Of a stretch of DNA of 64,000 nt, positions 1 to 14,066 are shown in pieces. The notes beneath the pieces were generated by a model, which worked only from the letters and a program-made list of their open reading frames with translations, was not told the origin of the DNA and did not search any database. The DNA is from Channallabes apus. Taxonomy: Eukaryota; Chordata; Actinopteri; Siluriformes; Clariidae. The stretch spans positions 26,027,912-26,091,911 of the forward strand of contig CM060121.1 of the NCBI GenBank assembly GCA_030522415.1, read 5' to 3'. The first letter of the stretch is position 1. Every line of letters starts with the position of its first letter. The position numbers were made by a program, and so were the translations under genes.

Positions 1-251
1 CCAGCATTTTGATAGTGTATATAATCGTTTCAGAAATTAAAATAAGAACAATCGATTACAATTTTAAACATCATATTGATTAATTGTCTAACTCCACATT
101 GATTATTTAGCTTACAGGATTATTGTCTAAGATCATTTCTAAAAGTTTAGAAAAGGTTATTTATTAAATTTAATGAGTAATACGATTTGTTACATTGACC
201 CATGTTACAAATGATACCCCTTCTCTTACCATGAGAGTATAACGCACATAC

Positions 252-3200
252 CGTCTCTTTCATCTGTGCATTAGAAACGTCCTTAAAGACATCCACACCA
301 TCAACTTCTGCACTCCTCCCATCATTTGGTTTACTGGCGACAATACTGGATCTCACCATGAGCGGCGACGTGTCTATAGGATTTGTAACGTGCGGAGCCT
401 GGCCAGTCTCACTGTTCACCGCTGCGATGAAGCTTGCAGGGTCTTCAGGAGACGATGCAGGTGCGGGGGGCACAAAGTCATCACAGACCAACTCTGATTC
501 TATTCCTGCCTGCCTGCTGAGCATCTCTCTTTTCTTCTGCATGTGACTGTACTCAGCCCAGTCAAAGGTTTTGTAACGCCCCTCTCTGCGTCGTTCACCG
601 ACACTGCTCCGTTTCTCCTCTTCTAAACATGAGGAGTTCGGCGGAAAGGAGCATCTACTTTCAGAAACCATGCCCATTGGCACCTTCTGAGGAAGAGAGC
701 TGAGAAAGAATGAATGAGCAGGGAGTTGAAAACTAAAATATCATCTTATGGTCTTTCTTCTAACCAGCATGGAAACCCTAAAATGTATGAGAAATGACTT
801 TACCATGTGACATCAGGAGCAACAGATGTCTGAACAGTCTTCATAACTGCCTGAATCCAATTCCGGCGAATCCCGGATGTCATTGCACAGAGCGTAAAAA
901 CTCCATCTTCAGTCTGAAAGATATTCGTAGACCTGATCGAATTAAATGCATTAGTTGTACACTAGCAACTTGACAGTAAAATATTAAATCTGTGATTGCA
1001 GACTTGATAACCCTAAAGATGAATGTCTCGTCCTGCCTTTCAAAATGCAGTGAACAATCAAGTAAATTAATAAACATAATATGAAGGCTTGACCAAAAAT
1101 AATGCAAAAGCAGGCATCTTTTTTTTTTTTTTTTTACCAAACGGCGTAGGTCATTCAAATTGCACATATTGTAAGAGTAAGTCCTGCCCTATATACAGTA
1201 CAAGTGACCTATTTGCACCATTGTTGAACCCAACTATCGAATCTTCTTTGAAAATCCTTTTGTTGCACTTGATGGTCCCCCACTGTGTTGTTTCTATTGA
1301 TTGCAGGTTTCTCGTTCTTTAAAACAACTTCATCCATCTGTGCACACTGCTCGTCAATAGTCTCATCTCCATAAACATAGCATAGTGGGAGACCATCAAC
1401 TGTGACAAAGGGGATTTTCAAAAATGATTAAAAGAGGTGGGTTCACAAGGTGCAAATACAGGTCCTTCTCAAAAAATTAGCTTATTGTGATGAAGTTCAT
1501 TATTTTCTGTAATGTACTGATAAACATTAGACTTTCATATATTTTAGATTCATTACACACAACTGAAGTAGTTCAAGCCTTTTATTGTTTTAATATTGAT
1601 GATTGTGGCATACAGCTCATGAAAACCCAAAATCCCTATCTCAAAAAATTAGCATATCATGAAAAGGTTCTCTAAACGAGCTATTAACCTAATCATCTGA
1701 ATCAACTAATTAACTCTAAACACCTGCAAAAGATTCCTGAGGCTTTTAAAAACTCCCAGCCTGGTTCATTACTCAAAACCGCAATCATGGGTAAGACTGC
1801 CGACCTGACTGCTGTCCAGAAGGCCATCATTGACACCCTCAAGCAAGAGGGTAAGACACAGAAAGACATTTCTGAACGAATAGGCTGTTCCCAGAGTGCT
1901 GTATCAAGGCACCTCAGTGGGAAGTCTGTGGGAAGGAAAAAGTGTGGCAGAAAACGCTGCACAACGAGAAGAGGTGACCGGGCCCTGAGGAAGATTGTCG
2001 AGAAGGACCGAGTCCAGACCTTGGGGGACCTGCGGAAGCAGTGGACTGAGTCTGGAGTAGAAACATCCAGAGCCACCGTGTACAGGCGTGTGCAGGAAAT
2101 GGGCTACAGGTTGCAAATTTTGCATGTCATTCGGAAATCAAGGTGCCAGAGTCTGGAGGAAGACTGGGGAGAGGGAAATGCCAAAATGCCTGAAGTCCAG
2201 TGTCAAGTACCCACAGTCAGTGATGGTCTGGGGTGCCATGTCCGCTGCTGGTGTTGGTCCACTGTGTTTTATCAAGGGCAGGGTCAATGCAGCTAGCTAT
2301 CAGGAGATTTGGGAGCACTTCATGCTTCCATCTGCTGAAAAGCTTTATGGAGATGAAGATTTCATTTTTCAGCACGACCTGGCACCCGCTCACAGTGCCA
2401 AAACCACTGGTAAATGGTTTACTGACCATGGTATTACTGTGCTCAATTGGCCTGCCAACTCTCCTGACCTGAACCCCATAGAGAATCTGTGGGCTATTGT
2501 GAAGAGAAAGTTGAGAGACACAAGAATCTGCAAAAGGATTCCCGATCAAGTATTGAGTGCAGAACTGAACAGTTATTTGAAGGTTGACTTTTTTTGTATT
2601 CAAAACACTTTTCTTTTATTGGTCGGATGAAATATGCAAATTTTTTGAGATAGGGATTTTGGGTTTTCATGAGCTGTATGCCACAATCATCAACATTAAA
2701 ACAATGAAAGGCTTGAACTACTTCAGTTGTGCGTAATGAATCTAAAATATATGAAAGTCTAATGTTTATCAGTACATTACAGAAAATAATGAACTTCATC
2801 ACAATAAGCTAATTTTTTGAGAAGGACCTGTACTTTTCTTGTGATGTGGACCAGGCCTGGACTAACCATAGGGCAGAAAAGGAAATCCCCTTTATTTCTC
2901 CATATAATTCCCTGCTGCATTAATGCACTTATGCCAACATTTTACTAGTGCTTGAATGCCATCAGTGTAGAAAGTTCTCTCACCACCCCAGAGATATGAT
3001 ATGACTACTTGCTTAATATCTGAAACACTGGCCTCCCAGGAATTCCATTAACAGTGCAATCATTGAAAAAAATGTAATTAGAGCGAGTCAGGATGATACG
3101 TGGCATAAGCCAACTCCCAGCCAAGTTTGTGTAATGTGCGGGTGGTGCTCACAGACAGATCCACAAGTCTCTTCCACCAGTTGTCGTCAAGTTATCCGTC

Positions 3201-6200
3201 GATTTTCAATGATCAGGCAAAGTTTTCAATGTTGAATGTGGAAGGGAAAAACTGCAGTGTGCTCAAAGGCACCTTGGCTGGGATAGTCATGTGTTGCCTT
3301 CTTTTAAACTTTTGCACCATTCAAATGCTTTACTGCAGCTAAGAGTCTCATCACCGTGATTCATGAAGGATTCATGCATAAAGCCTTCTGAAAATCTATC
3401 ACAAATCCTGGTTTGACTTGAACACCCCTCATATGATGTCTTTAACAACAAATATATTGTATTAAATAGAAAAAACCAAACAATGTGTGATGCTTAATAC
3501 AAACGTACTCGAATAGAAAGATTTCCATATGCAAAAGATGTGTATTTGGTGTATTTACGTGAATACAAAAGCCATAGTTTCTCTGCACAGGAAAGTCCGT
3601 GATGTCGTAACATGTGGACAGGTTGATCTCACCATCTAGATCCGCGGCCTGCAATTAAAAAAATAATAATCTGATCTCTAAGCACTAGTGGATGCCACAT
3701 CATCTGGAGAAGCCTTTATTCCATCACATGCAAACGTACCTCTTCAGCAACTGTGTCCCTGTAGAATCTTAAACTTTGGTTAGTAAGAACAAACCAGTGC
3801 TTCTTCCACTGAAATAAAAAACAAATGAACACATTTTATCATTTATAACCGAGAGAAAATTCTCAAACATTTCAATTACTGTACCTTTCCATCTTCTTCC
3901 AGTCTCATCATCCATCCCTTCTTAAAATTTAACAGGTCAGGCTGAGAGAAGGACAGAAAACCATCACAGGTATACTGTTATAACATTTGGTTCATCTATA
4001 CCACCAGTGCAGTGTTTTGTTGGCTGTACCCACCGTGGAAGTGTGTTCAGCCAAACTCCGCTCCAGCGATTTGGAGCGTCGGCAGGTGGAAGCAGAAACA
4101 CCACAAGCAAACGCCTGCAGAAATGGAAACCCACCAGAATTCAGAATTAACCTTCTCTGAAACCTTCTCCACCATATCCTGACCAGCATCTCAAACAAGA
4201 TACCTGCGTCATGCTGTGATTCGCTTTCTCGTCTTGATCATATTCTGAAGCAGAGCAGGTAGATATTGATAAAGAGGAATACGGCTCGCTTGTCGACGTG
4301 TACATCCCATTATCCTGTTCAAACTGATGAATCACCTGTGATCGCCTTAAACACATATGGACATATTGTATAGAAGTATCACATGGACATACAGTATATA
4401 GGAGGAGTTAGAGAGTGACGAGTCAAGTTATCATGAAGCAGGTTGTGGATTGCTATCGTTCAGAAGGTGCGGATTTTTATTTCATTTATTTATTTTTTTA
4501 AAGAGAATCCACATAACTTTGCTGACTTTACACTTTTTGTGTAGAGTTGTGACCACCACATTGTACAGTGTACTCCATAGACCTGGTCATTCAGTACATT
4601 CAGATCATCAGCCGACTTCATTTTCTCGCCACATAACGTTGCTGAGCCTAGACCTGACCAGCAACCTCAGATCATAACACTCCATCCAGAGGCTTGTACA
4701 GTGGCCACTATGCATGATGGGTGCATCACTTAATTTGCTTCCTTTCTTACCTTGATATAAATTGTCTGATTACAAAGTGGTTTTCTTAAGGCCACACAGC
4801 TGTTTAATCCCAATCCTATGAGTTTTCTTCACATTGTGTGTGAATGTAAATGCTCTTACAGTACCTTTAATATTCAACATAGCTATGGTTGGCAGGCCTT
4901 GTTCACACGGGTGTAAAATTTTTGGATGAACGAACGAGCTCTGAACGTCCTGTACGTTTATGTTGTGTTTTGTAGTGTCGCTCGATTGACTTCTACACTG
5001 GCGTTCTCTTGTCTCTGTCTAACGACAGCCTGCAGCCCAAATTGTAGTTTGTGTGTTTAACCTGTAGGGGGCAGTGTGTCGGGAACTGGATATGAAAGCC
5101 CTTGTCATTTTATTTGAGGTGCCTCCTTTTAATATGGACCATTTTGCTATATTAGACATTAATCTTATTGTTTTAAAAATTCTAATTAAATATTTTTATA
5201 TAATATGGCGACGTAGGGAGAGAGAAAAAAAAATAATAATTTAAAAAAATAAAATCGCTGCCGCTACTGGGTTCACCCTCTGACTGCACAACGTCGGATT
5301 AAAGGAAGTTTTTTTGTGGTTTATGAAGAAATGCAAACATTTCCGCACAAGTTTTATTTTTTAAGCATTTTATTTTTGCCTTTTTCCCCACATTTCCCCA
5401 TATATAGCATGTAGGATCATGGGATATATCCGGTCCTCCGAAGCGTAAGATGGACGCGGAGAAAACGAACTAGACGCGGTTTCCTTGCGTTCGTTGGGAT
5501 TTGAACGGCAAGAAAAAGCTGCATGCAACGTTTTTTTTTTTTAACACCATATAAACGCGCAGCCGGACAAACGCACGTCACCAAAGCCCGTGTGAACACC
5601 GTCGTTGACTCCTATGTGTAGAAAACCCTCGGCGCTTCATCCGCGGTCACCAGACGCTACGAACGACAGAAAAACGGTCGATTTTAATGCCCGTGTGAAC
5701 AAGACCTTACTCTTGATTTTTGAATGAAGTGATCTCTAATCATGATTTATTTATTTTCACCTCATTTCTTCCACAAGGTTGACAGTTCAGCACCAACATT
5801 CCAGGATTCAAATATACTTAATTATTTTCTTTGCTTGTACTCCTGTAATTTGACCCTCCTGAAATGGCGACTTATTTTTTGTGGCCAGGCATGGTAACTT
5901 CTGGCTGGAAATTTTATATTAATGCTATACTGGAACATGTTATTGTGTCTAAAACAAAAATTCACAAGATATTTTATAGTGAAACAGATAAAAATGAAAA
6001 AAAAAAAAAAAAAAGTGTAATTGTTGATATGGTGATTTTGTATTTATTTAGTATAAATGCATATGCAAAGCATCTCCAGTGCCAGTGATTTGCAAACCTA
6101 CTGTATTATACTGCATTGAGGTTTCTATGATGGAAAAGTCTTCAGAGGACTTTGTGATTTGTTAGTATCTAAATATTTTTCTGTGGAAGTTTGGTAAAAT

Positions 6201-9200
6201 CAAGCCCAACTAGGTTTACTGAGAAAATGAATAAAAAGTGCAATGTCATTCACAACACTAAAGGGATTGAAAGGTGGTGTTGCAAGCATAGTGTTGTTAC
6301 AATGGCACCTGTCAAGGAGTGGGATCAACTGTATCAGTCAGCAAGCAAACAGCCAGTTCTCAAAATATACATGTTGAAATCAAGAACAACGTACAAGCAT
6401 AAAGCTGATGTGGACCAAACTGTACATCTAAATGACTTTTCTATCAGTAAACGAGTGGCGACTACTTACCTGCGCTGCTTTCCAAACAGACGGTACACCT
6501 CCTCTCTCCCGGGGCTGTGTGTCCTGTTCGTTTCACCTCTTCCACGTCTGAGCAAGTGGGATCCTGATGCAGGAACCTGCTGCTGTCCCTTCTCTTCCAT
6601 TACACCAGTTATCTTTCCCTCTCTAAAGCTTGATCACACCCTCGAACCCATCATTAGCTGATCCCAGAGAGCCGACTCCGGATAGCACAGAAGTTGAGAA
6701 GTGAAGCCCACGAAAAAAAGTAAAAGTAGTGGCAGCAGTGCCGAGATGTTCACACCTGTAGTCCTGGTCGGAGCCGGCCTGCGTTTCCTCAGCATCAGAT
6801 CTCGTTTTCTCCAGAGAACAATATCCACTCTCTATGCTCTCACGGCTCTTCCCTGTTGGGGGGGAGGGGTGAAGGAGGCAAATGGGAAATTAGTTCAGGC
6901 GTTCAAGCCCATGTGCACATTTTCCTGGCAAATCAGCAGGCAGGGCTGGCCGAACCATCCTGCAAATACGAAGACAAATGGATGGCGACGGCACACTTGC
7001 AGTACGCATCAGCATCTTTACAACAAAGAAAATTATTTGGATTGAACTGAATGCACTCTAAATAGCACTATTTTTTTTCCTAAGACAGGTCACGTGGACA
7101 GATATGCACAGCGGCATTAATTAACATTCACTAAAGTACATTTTTTAGAAAAAAAAAAAAAAAAAAGTTATAAAGAAACCCACATGGCCATCGCATTTCT
7201 GTTTTTGCTCTTACCGTTTGTGCTGAAGCGACAAGGTAACTGAACCCGTGTAGAAAAGAGGTCAGAACTGGTAGATGAGATACTAAAAAGATCATGGCCT
7301 TTTCTGCTGCTGGAGTTGACTCCGCCTTTCCTGCTGTGCTGCTCGCAGTCCTCTTGAAGCCCCACCCGTGGAGAAGAGACGAGCGCACCACCAACCTCCA
7401 CACTCCCAATATCACTGCTACTTTTATCTTTACTACGGTTCCGGCCAACACTACTATCATCAGCACCGATCCTGGGGTGCAGATATCCAATACTGCTACT
7501 GGTTTCAGCGCTTCTTTCCTTGGTGTCGTTTCGACCATGAGTACTGCAGCTGGTGTTCAGCACATGGGTTCCGTGAGATGACGGGTTTCTTTCAGGAACT
7601 GCGTGCTTCTTTACGGAATGCTGGGAACGTACAGAGAACACCACAAATTCACTAAATACACAGTAGTCATGAGTCTCTTAATAAGCCTGGTGAGATCATT
7701 TAAATTAATTACATTAGTGTTTGACTAACCAGGATTTCATTGTACACACAAGCAGCTGCACATAAATAACTGCACATCAGCCAGACAAACTGCAGCCCTC
7801 CGCACTACCCTCCGCACTACCCTCCACACACACACACAAAATCGCCTGCTGTCAGCAACCAGAGGAAAGAGGTGTAAATCAAGTAGACAGAGATATGTGC
7901 ACAGCAGTTAAAGGCTAAATTAAACTGTAGTAGTGAGGCTTGTAGATAAATACTTAAAGGAACCACAATCTAGAACTACTTCACTGCTTAAAACACCCAG
8001 GATTTCAAGGGTTTTCTTTATTATTATTATTCACATCTTTTTTCCTGCTGATTACAGTAAAACTTGTAGCCGATTCCAACTGAACCCTAAAGCAAAAAAA
8101 AAAAAAAAAAAGGGGCGGGGGATGTCATTCAACGGGGTCAAGTGGGAAGAAGTTTCCATTAATTGCGAAATCCAATTGACTCACTCATATTTCCCAGAAA
8201 TTCTTTACTTTTTCGATAAATTTGCAACTACAGTAGCAAAATAATAAATTTCACTCATGACAATTTGTTTCAAAAATAACTAAAATAGCATGTAAATGTA
8301 ACATTCGGTAAATATAGAGCATAAATCATGCTCTAGGATTCTAACCAATCATAGAGAAGATGAAATTCTTATACCTACTCATGAAATGAGTAGAAATGTA
8401 GTTTTCAAAGTATTCTTTGCTTTCATTACTTCTTTGGAAAATTTCGTTAAAAAAAAAAAAAAAAAAAAAAATATGAACAGGCATAAATGAGAGAAAATTT
8501 CACAGGAAATCTCAGTACATATTAAACCGACACAGTTACTGTACCCTAGCAAAATAATCCACATTAACGGCAATTACAGTGGAACCTTGGTTGGCCTCGT
8601 TTTCGAAAGATTGAAAATAAATTTTAACTCAGTAAACGAGCAAGGTCTGGAAATACGAGCGGTATTGTGGGTCATCGTCTCCCATGCTCGATCTCAGTGC
8701 GTGTGCATCGCTCGTGTAGTCAACATCCATGCGCACGTTTACTCCAACACTGTGACACACATGCAAGTAAGCATTTTTTTTTTTCGTTTGTATTCATAAT
8801 TGTTTATGTGTTTGGGTTGTGGAGTGGGTGTTTCCATTATTTCTTCTGGGAAAATTTGCTTTAATATACAAGTGTTTTGATGTACATGCATGCTTCTGGA
8901 ACAAATTATACTTGAAATCCAAAACTTAACTGTAATATACATAAAATTTAAGTGATATTAAGGTGTTTGCCAGATTGCGACATTTAATAAAGTGCTAAAT
9001 TGCACTAGAAAAATGTTTGAAATCCTAACACAGAAGGAGAGATTCCCTAACCTCATCTATGCTTGTTTATAGATTTGCTATAGATGCGATAAACCAAGAA
9101 TAAATACTTCCAAAAAAAAAAAAAAAAAAAAAATCCAATTCATGTGATTTTAGAAACTGGCCAACAATGACTCTTACTGAAGGAACCTAAATATATTCTC

Positions 9201-12200
9201 ATGCATCGTGCAATCTTGCAAAAAAAAACAAAATCCAAACACTATTGTAAATTTTATTTATTAACAAGATATAGTATACAGTATAGACAACAATTAAATT
9301 TTTTAAATGTATCCAACTTATCGTACCCAATTTGAAGATTTGTGTGTGTACATATTTTTTTGGCAGTTAAAAACTACGTAAATACAATGCACATGTAAAA
9401 GTAAAATGTTTGGTTTGAAATGTGCATGACTTGTGGCTCATCTTTGCAGAGTCTGTTATTGTTTGCTCGTCTCACTTTCTTTTCAACTCAATTATTATAA
9501 TGAACCATTGTCATGTGGCCAAGTATGAATTCCAGAAAAAAATGTTCAGAAAGGTTAGGAAAAACTTGCCTGATAAAATCTCCAGTTACAAAATTTTTTG
9601 AAGATTTACTGCATTTACTGTACGTATACAGTATTGATGGGATTTGTCAAGATATATAGATTTAGTTAAACAAAAATTATGTATTAATTGTTTAAAAATT
9701 CAGCCATTCAAATGATCATAGATTTATTGTGATTCCAATATTCTGCGCCTCCACACCATCTCTGCTTATTAGTACAGGATACCTACTGGACTTGATCAAT
9801 GACATCAAAGTTGAAGACATTCAGGAATGGAATAATACCCAGTGGTCATTACACAAGGACACACACACACACAGTAATTGGAGAAACCTGAATTCAGACT
9901 GTTATGGATGAAATTAAACTTGTTGCTCAAAATTTGGCAACAGACTCTACAGCTTACACTCTTAAAAAAAAATAATTATAATTATAATAATAATAATAAA
10001 ATATAATATAATATAATATATATATATATATATATATAAAATTTACGCATAGTATTACATAGCACACTATTACATCTCCATGTGTATATTTCCATGGAAC
10101 AGACTTTAGTCTTTAATCTTTCTTATCTTCTTGCTAAGATAATCTTGCATAATGAGGCAATTAAAAAACAACAACACACCACCACACCCAGTGGTAAAAA
10201 CAGTCAGCCCAAAAAACCTTGTTACCTAAGGGTGATTTTCCTACACACTCAGTGTGTGTGTGATCAGCTGTCAAAACATAGATTCCTTTTCGACAAATTC
10301 TGAAATGCTTTTAGTTGTAACATTTTCATGTGGTTTTTAGAACTACATACGGTATAATTAAAAGTGGCTTATCGAAATTCCAATTAAAAGCACATACCAA
10401 AGGAAGTGTTGGCTCTCTCCTTCTCTTCTTTTGGTTTGTTTTTGCAGCGTTTGGGTGGACGAGGAGGTTTTCCTGCCACCTATTAAAAGCAATCATTTAT
10501 ATTCCAGTGTAAAATACTGAAGGCATGTTAATAAGGTCAACCAGTAGCAGTTCCTATTATTATAATTTACTTCAACACAAGACCCAGCAAACACTGAATT
10601 ACTGCAAACTTACAAAACTAACATTCAGAGGCAATCAGAGGCGATAATACGAGTCGGAGTGTTCAAGTCAAACCAGGACTTTTGAATGTGCAGAACAACA
10701 GAACACAAGTACGAGAATAAAAAAGTCCTTTATTAAGGACTTATATAATCCCCTGCACTTATACCAGGACTTGGATACCATGAAGGTAGGACGCTTTCTC
10801 GGTTTTACTACAACTAGGAGTCTCATCATCATCATACTGTGCTTGAGATATTCTGTAAATGTCAATTAGTTTTACTCCTTCATTGAGAAGTCCCAGTTTG
10901 ACTTGAACATCCTCTGTATCTACAGTATGTGCGGGTGTTCGGTTACTTCTAACTGTACTAAAAATTAACCATTACTTTCATTATTAGTATGCTGAGGAAA
11001 TCATCAAAAACATACAAAATAAATATAAAATATCATAAAATACTGAGTTTAACTTGTACGCCACATTAGCAGAAAAACTAAGAAACCAAGAGAAAGAAGA
11101 GGGTGATGAAGGAAAACAAAGTTCTAGACAGATCTATAATTAAACACACCATGCTTTAGACATAAAACCATATTGCAAACTGTCTCTTAGAGACAATCTA
11201 ATAAGTAATACACATTTCCTTACACTTTTTAAACTAATTTCTACACACACAGTATTTATTTTTCCCATAAATTTTTGTTTTCTTAAATCTAAAATAGATT
11301 TAAATCCGATTTGAGGGCGTAAATGGCATCCTTTTAAATCTTGGACAAAATATGTGTTTAGAGAAACTGTAGTTCTTACCCAATGAAGTTTTCTGTATTT
11401 TCTCCTCTTATATAATAATCTCGGTCACTAAAGCATAAGCGTAAACTGTTGCAAAAGCTTGTCTGAGTTGAGGCATCCAACACATCACTGCACTGGCTCA
11501 TAGTCACACTGCCCTGGGGCAGAGTACCCGGCTAAAACACACACACACCGGAAATCAGACAAAAGTCATACTAGGAAGACATTCGCAACTTATTCCACTA
11601 TTATGGTCCACTAACTAATAAAAACGGCATATAAAAATAAGCAACATATACCAACTCATCCAGAGCGTAGCGCAGAAGTCCATGCTCATACAGTATAAAA
11701 TACCGTCGCTGCCATTTCTGAGATGCAGAAAAAAACAAAACATGTTTTGGTAAGAAAAAGTGCAATGCAAGTGGAAATATCTACACAAAGATAATGTGAT
11801 GTTTCTTACCCTGTTCTTATGAGCAGGATTCAAAAAGTCAATACCCTCTGGTGCCAAAAGGAGCCAGCCAGCTTTCACAGGTTTAGACTTCAAAAAAGAA
11901 CAAAAGTTGGAGAGAAAGAGAAATATATTTATGTGCAGTCATCGCTTAGGAGATTAACCTTCATGAAAACTGCAGGAGTTTACCAAACATGTTACATTCA
12001 ATGGTTTTTTTTATTAATACAGTACTGTACATCATGTCTATGAAAGCCATTCAAACTAGGATGTTTGATTGTGCGGAATAACAACAGAACACAGTTATGA
12101 GAGTAAAAACTATTTCTCTACATAATCCCCTGCTACTGTACACTAATGCACTTTTCCAAGCGTTTCACTAGTGCTTGGATACCATTAAGGTAGAAAGATT

Positions 12201-12385
12201 TCTCAGGATGCCGGAGCCATGATCACACTGCCTTCAATCATAAGAAACTTCACAAGTCCCATTTGACTTGATTGCTCCTCGTATAAAGTATAATCATAAA
12301 ACGTCAAATAACTGATATGCTCCTATCTTAACTTCCTAGGCATACAAACTGTCCACAAGAAAATCTCTACAAAGAACCACAATCA

Positions 12386-12421
<36 letters not shown>

Positions 12422-14012
12422 ACTAAAAGTGTGCATAGCACAAATGGCTACAGTCCATAACTGTACATCTCCAGTAAAGTACTAAATGCCTACATGATTA
12501 TTATTATTTTTTTTTTTTACAGTACAAGAAACATTGCAAGACAAGACAATTATTACCTAAATATACAGGTAATTAATAAAAGGAAGACATTTTGGGTGTT
12601 CGGTGATCATTTATCGTCTCATGAAGATTAAGATGTTAATAGTGATTGAACATATTCGTTTACTACACACACACACACATTATATATGCATATACCCTCA
12701 TCCCCCTTTTCAAATGCAAACAAATACACTCCAAAATAACTTTCCCACTATTTGCCTTGATAACCTCTGCCTCTTCTTTATGCATTCATTTGAAAATGTT
12801 TTTCTGCTCATTTTGTCTCCCGGTTTGAATTGCGCCCTTGTTGCAAGATACAGGAATGTATTATATACACAGTTTGATTCTGGATTTGTATTTCTTCCTG
12901 CTCATACGGTTTCTAATACCACCGCTTCTATTTCTGTGGTGTAGAAGGTAACCACACAGACCTGGTGAAAAAGTGCAATGAGGCAACACGAACAGAAGTG
13001 GTTCTGAGAACAGCTCTAAAATTGGGGGCTATGGGTTTGAACCTTGGAGGTACTATACCAGGAGCTGACATGATGTCATTTCACTGAAGCCATTCCATCT
13101 AAAAACTGCCATATTGGTTTTTCTCAAAACACTGCGGTATCCCATTAATTTCTATTTTGTGGAATGTGGTTGTTTTGCAATGTCTGGATAAAGATACAGT
13201 GAACAGCAACAACAATAATAATTGCATGTATATAATATAACATGTATAATCACACAGTTTATTTTTTAAAAATCTAATATTGTGAAGTTACATTTCTTTT
13301 TATTTTTTTCCACTATAATTTTTATTGCTTTTTTAGTATCGTTACAATCAAATACAATTATCCAATTAACAGAAAAGGTTACTTTGAGTCAGAATACATT
13401 TCTTTTTAAACTTAATTTACAGTGAAACTCTCATATACATCATGGATGTATTATTAATAATTGTTGTTGTTTTGTTGTTTTTCATTTAAGTGATAATGGC
13501 TACCAGCTCCAGAGAATTTAAAAAAAATCCAGAACCTAAAAGTATACAATACTTTATTTCAAGTTTAAATAAATCACTGTTTTGGTGGCAAAAGGGTTTA
13601 GGCAGGTGGTCATAATGTTATGGCTGATTAGTGTGTAGCATTGGCCAAATTTTTTTTTTAACCCCCAAAAAAGTAAAGTTAATCATCTTTTACATTTCCA
13701 CTTCACTACATATATACTTTCCAAAAATATTAGAGAGTTTAAACAAAATTGCTGCTGAATTAAATGCTGACTTATTTGTTTGGTATAAACCAACCACTAC
13801 GGCGGGAAACTCCGCCCCCTGGCTTCAGCCCCGCGCAAATGCAAAACCGACCTGAGGTCAGCTGCTGCGATTACACGTCCAGGTTTGAACCAGTTCTGCA
13901 AGTTCAGAAATGTTCTCAGAACTGTTGCCGTTTGCGCATCCAAGTTCTAGAATTTGTACAATTGAAAGCTCCAATTGTGTGTGTTTTATGAGCATTGAAT
14001 GCGGTATATAAC

Positions 14013-14066
<54 letters not shown>

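Noticed and set aside
6471..6560. Alternative mprip exon using the acceptor after CAGCAG (reading [13 protein letters not shown])
   Set aside because: That frame hits a stop when joined to exon 4204-4345; the chosen frame joins in phase to [11 protein letters not shown].
6191..6661. 156-codon frame on the plus strand
   Set aside because: It runs antisense over an mprip exon (6470-6622) and intron; no domain and AT-driven composition.
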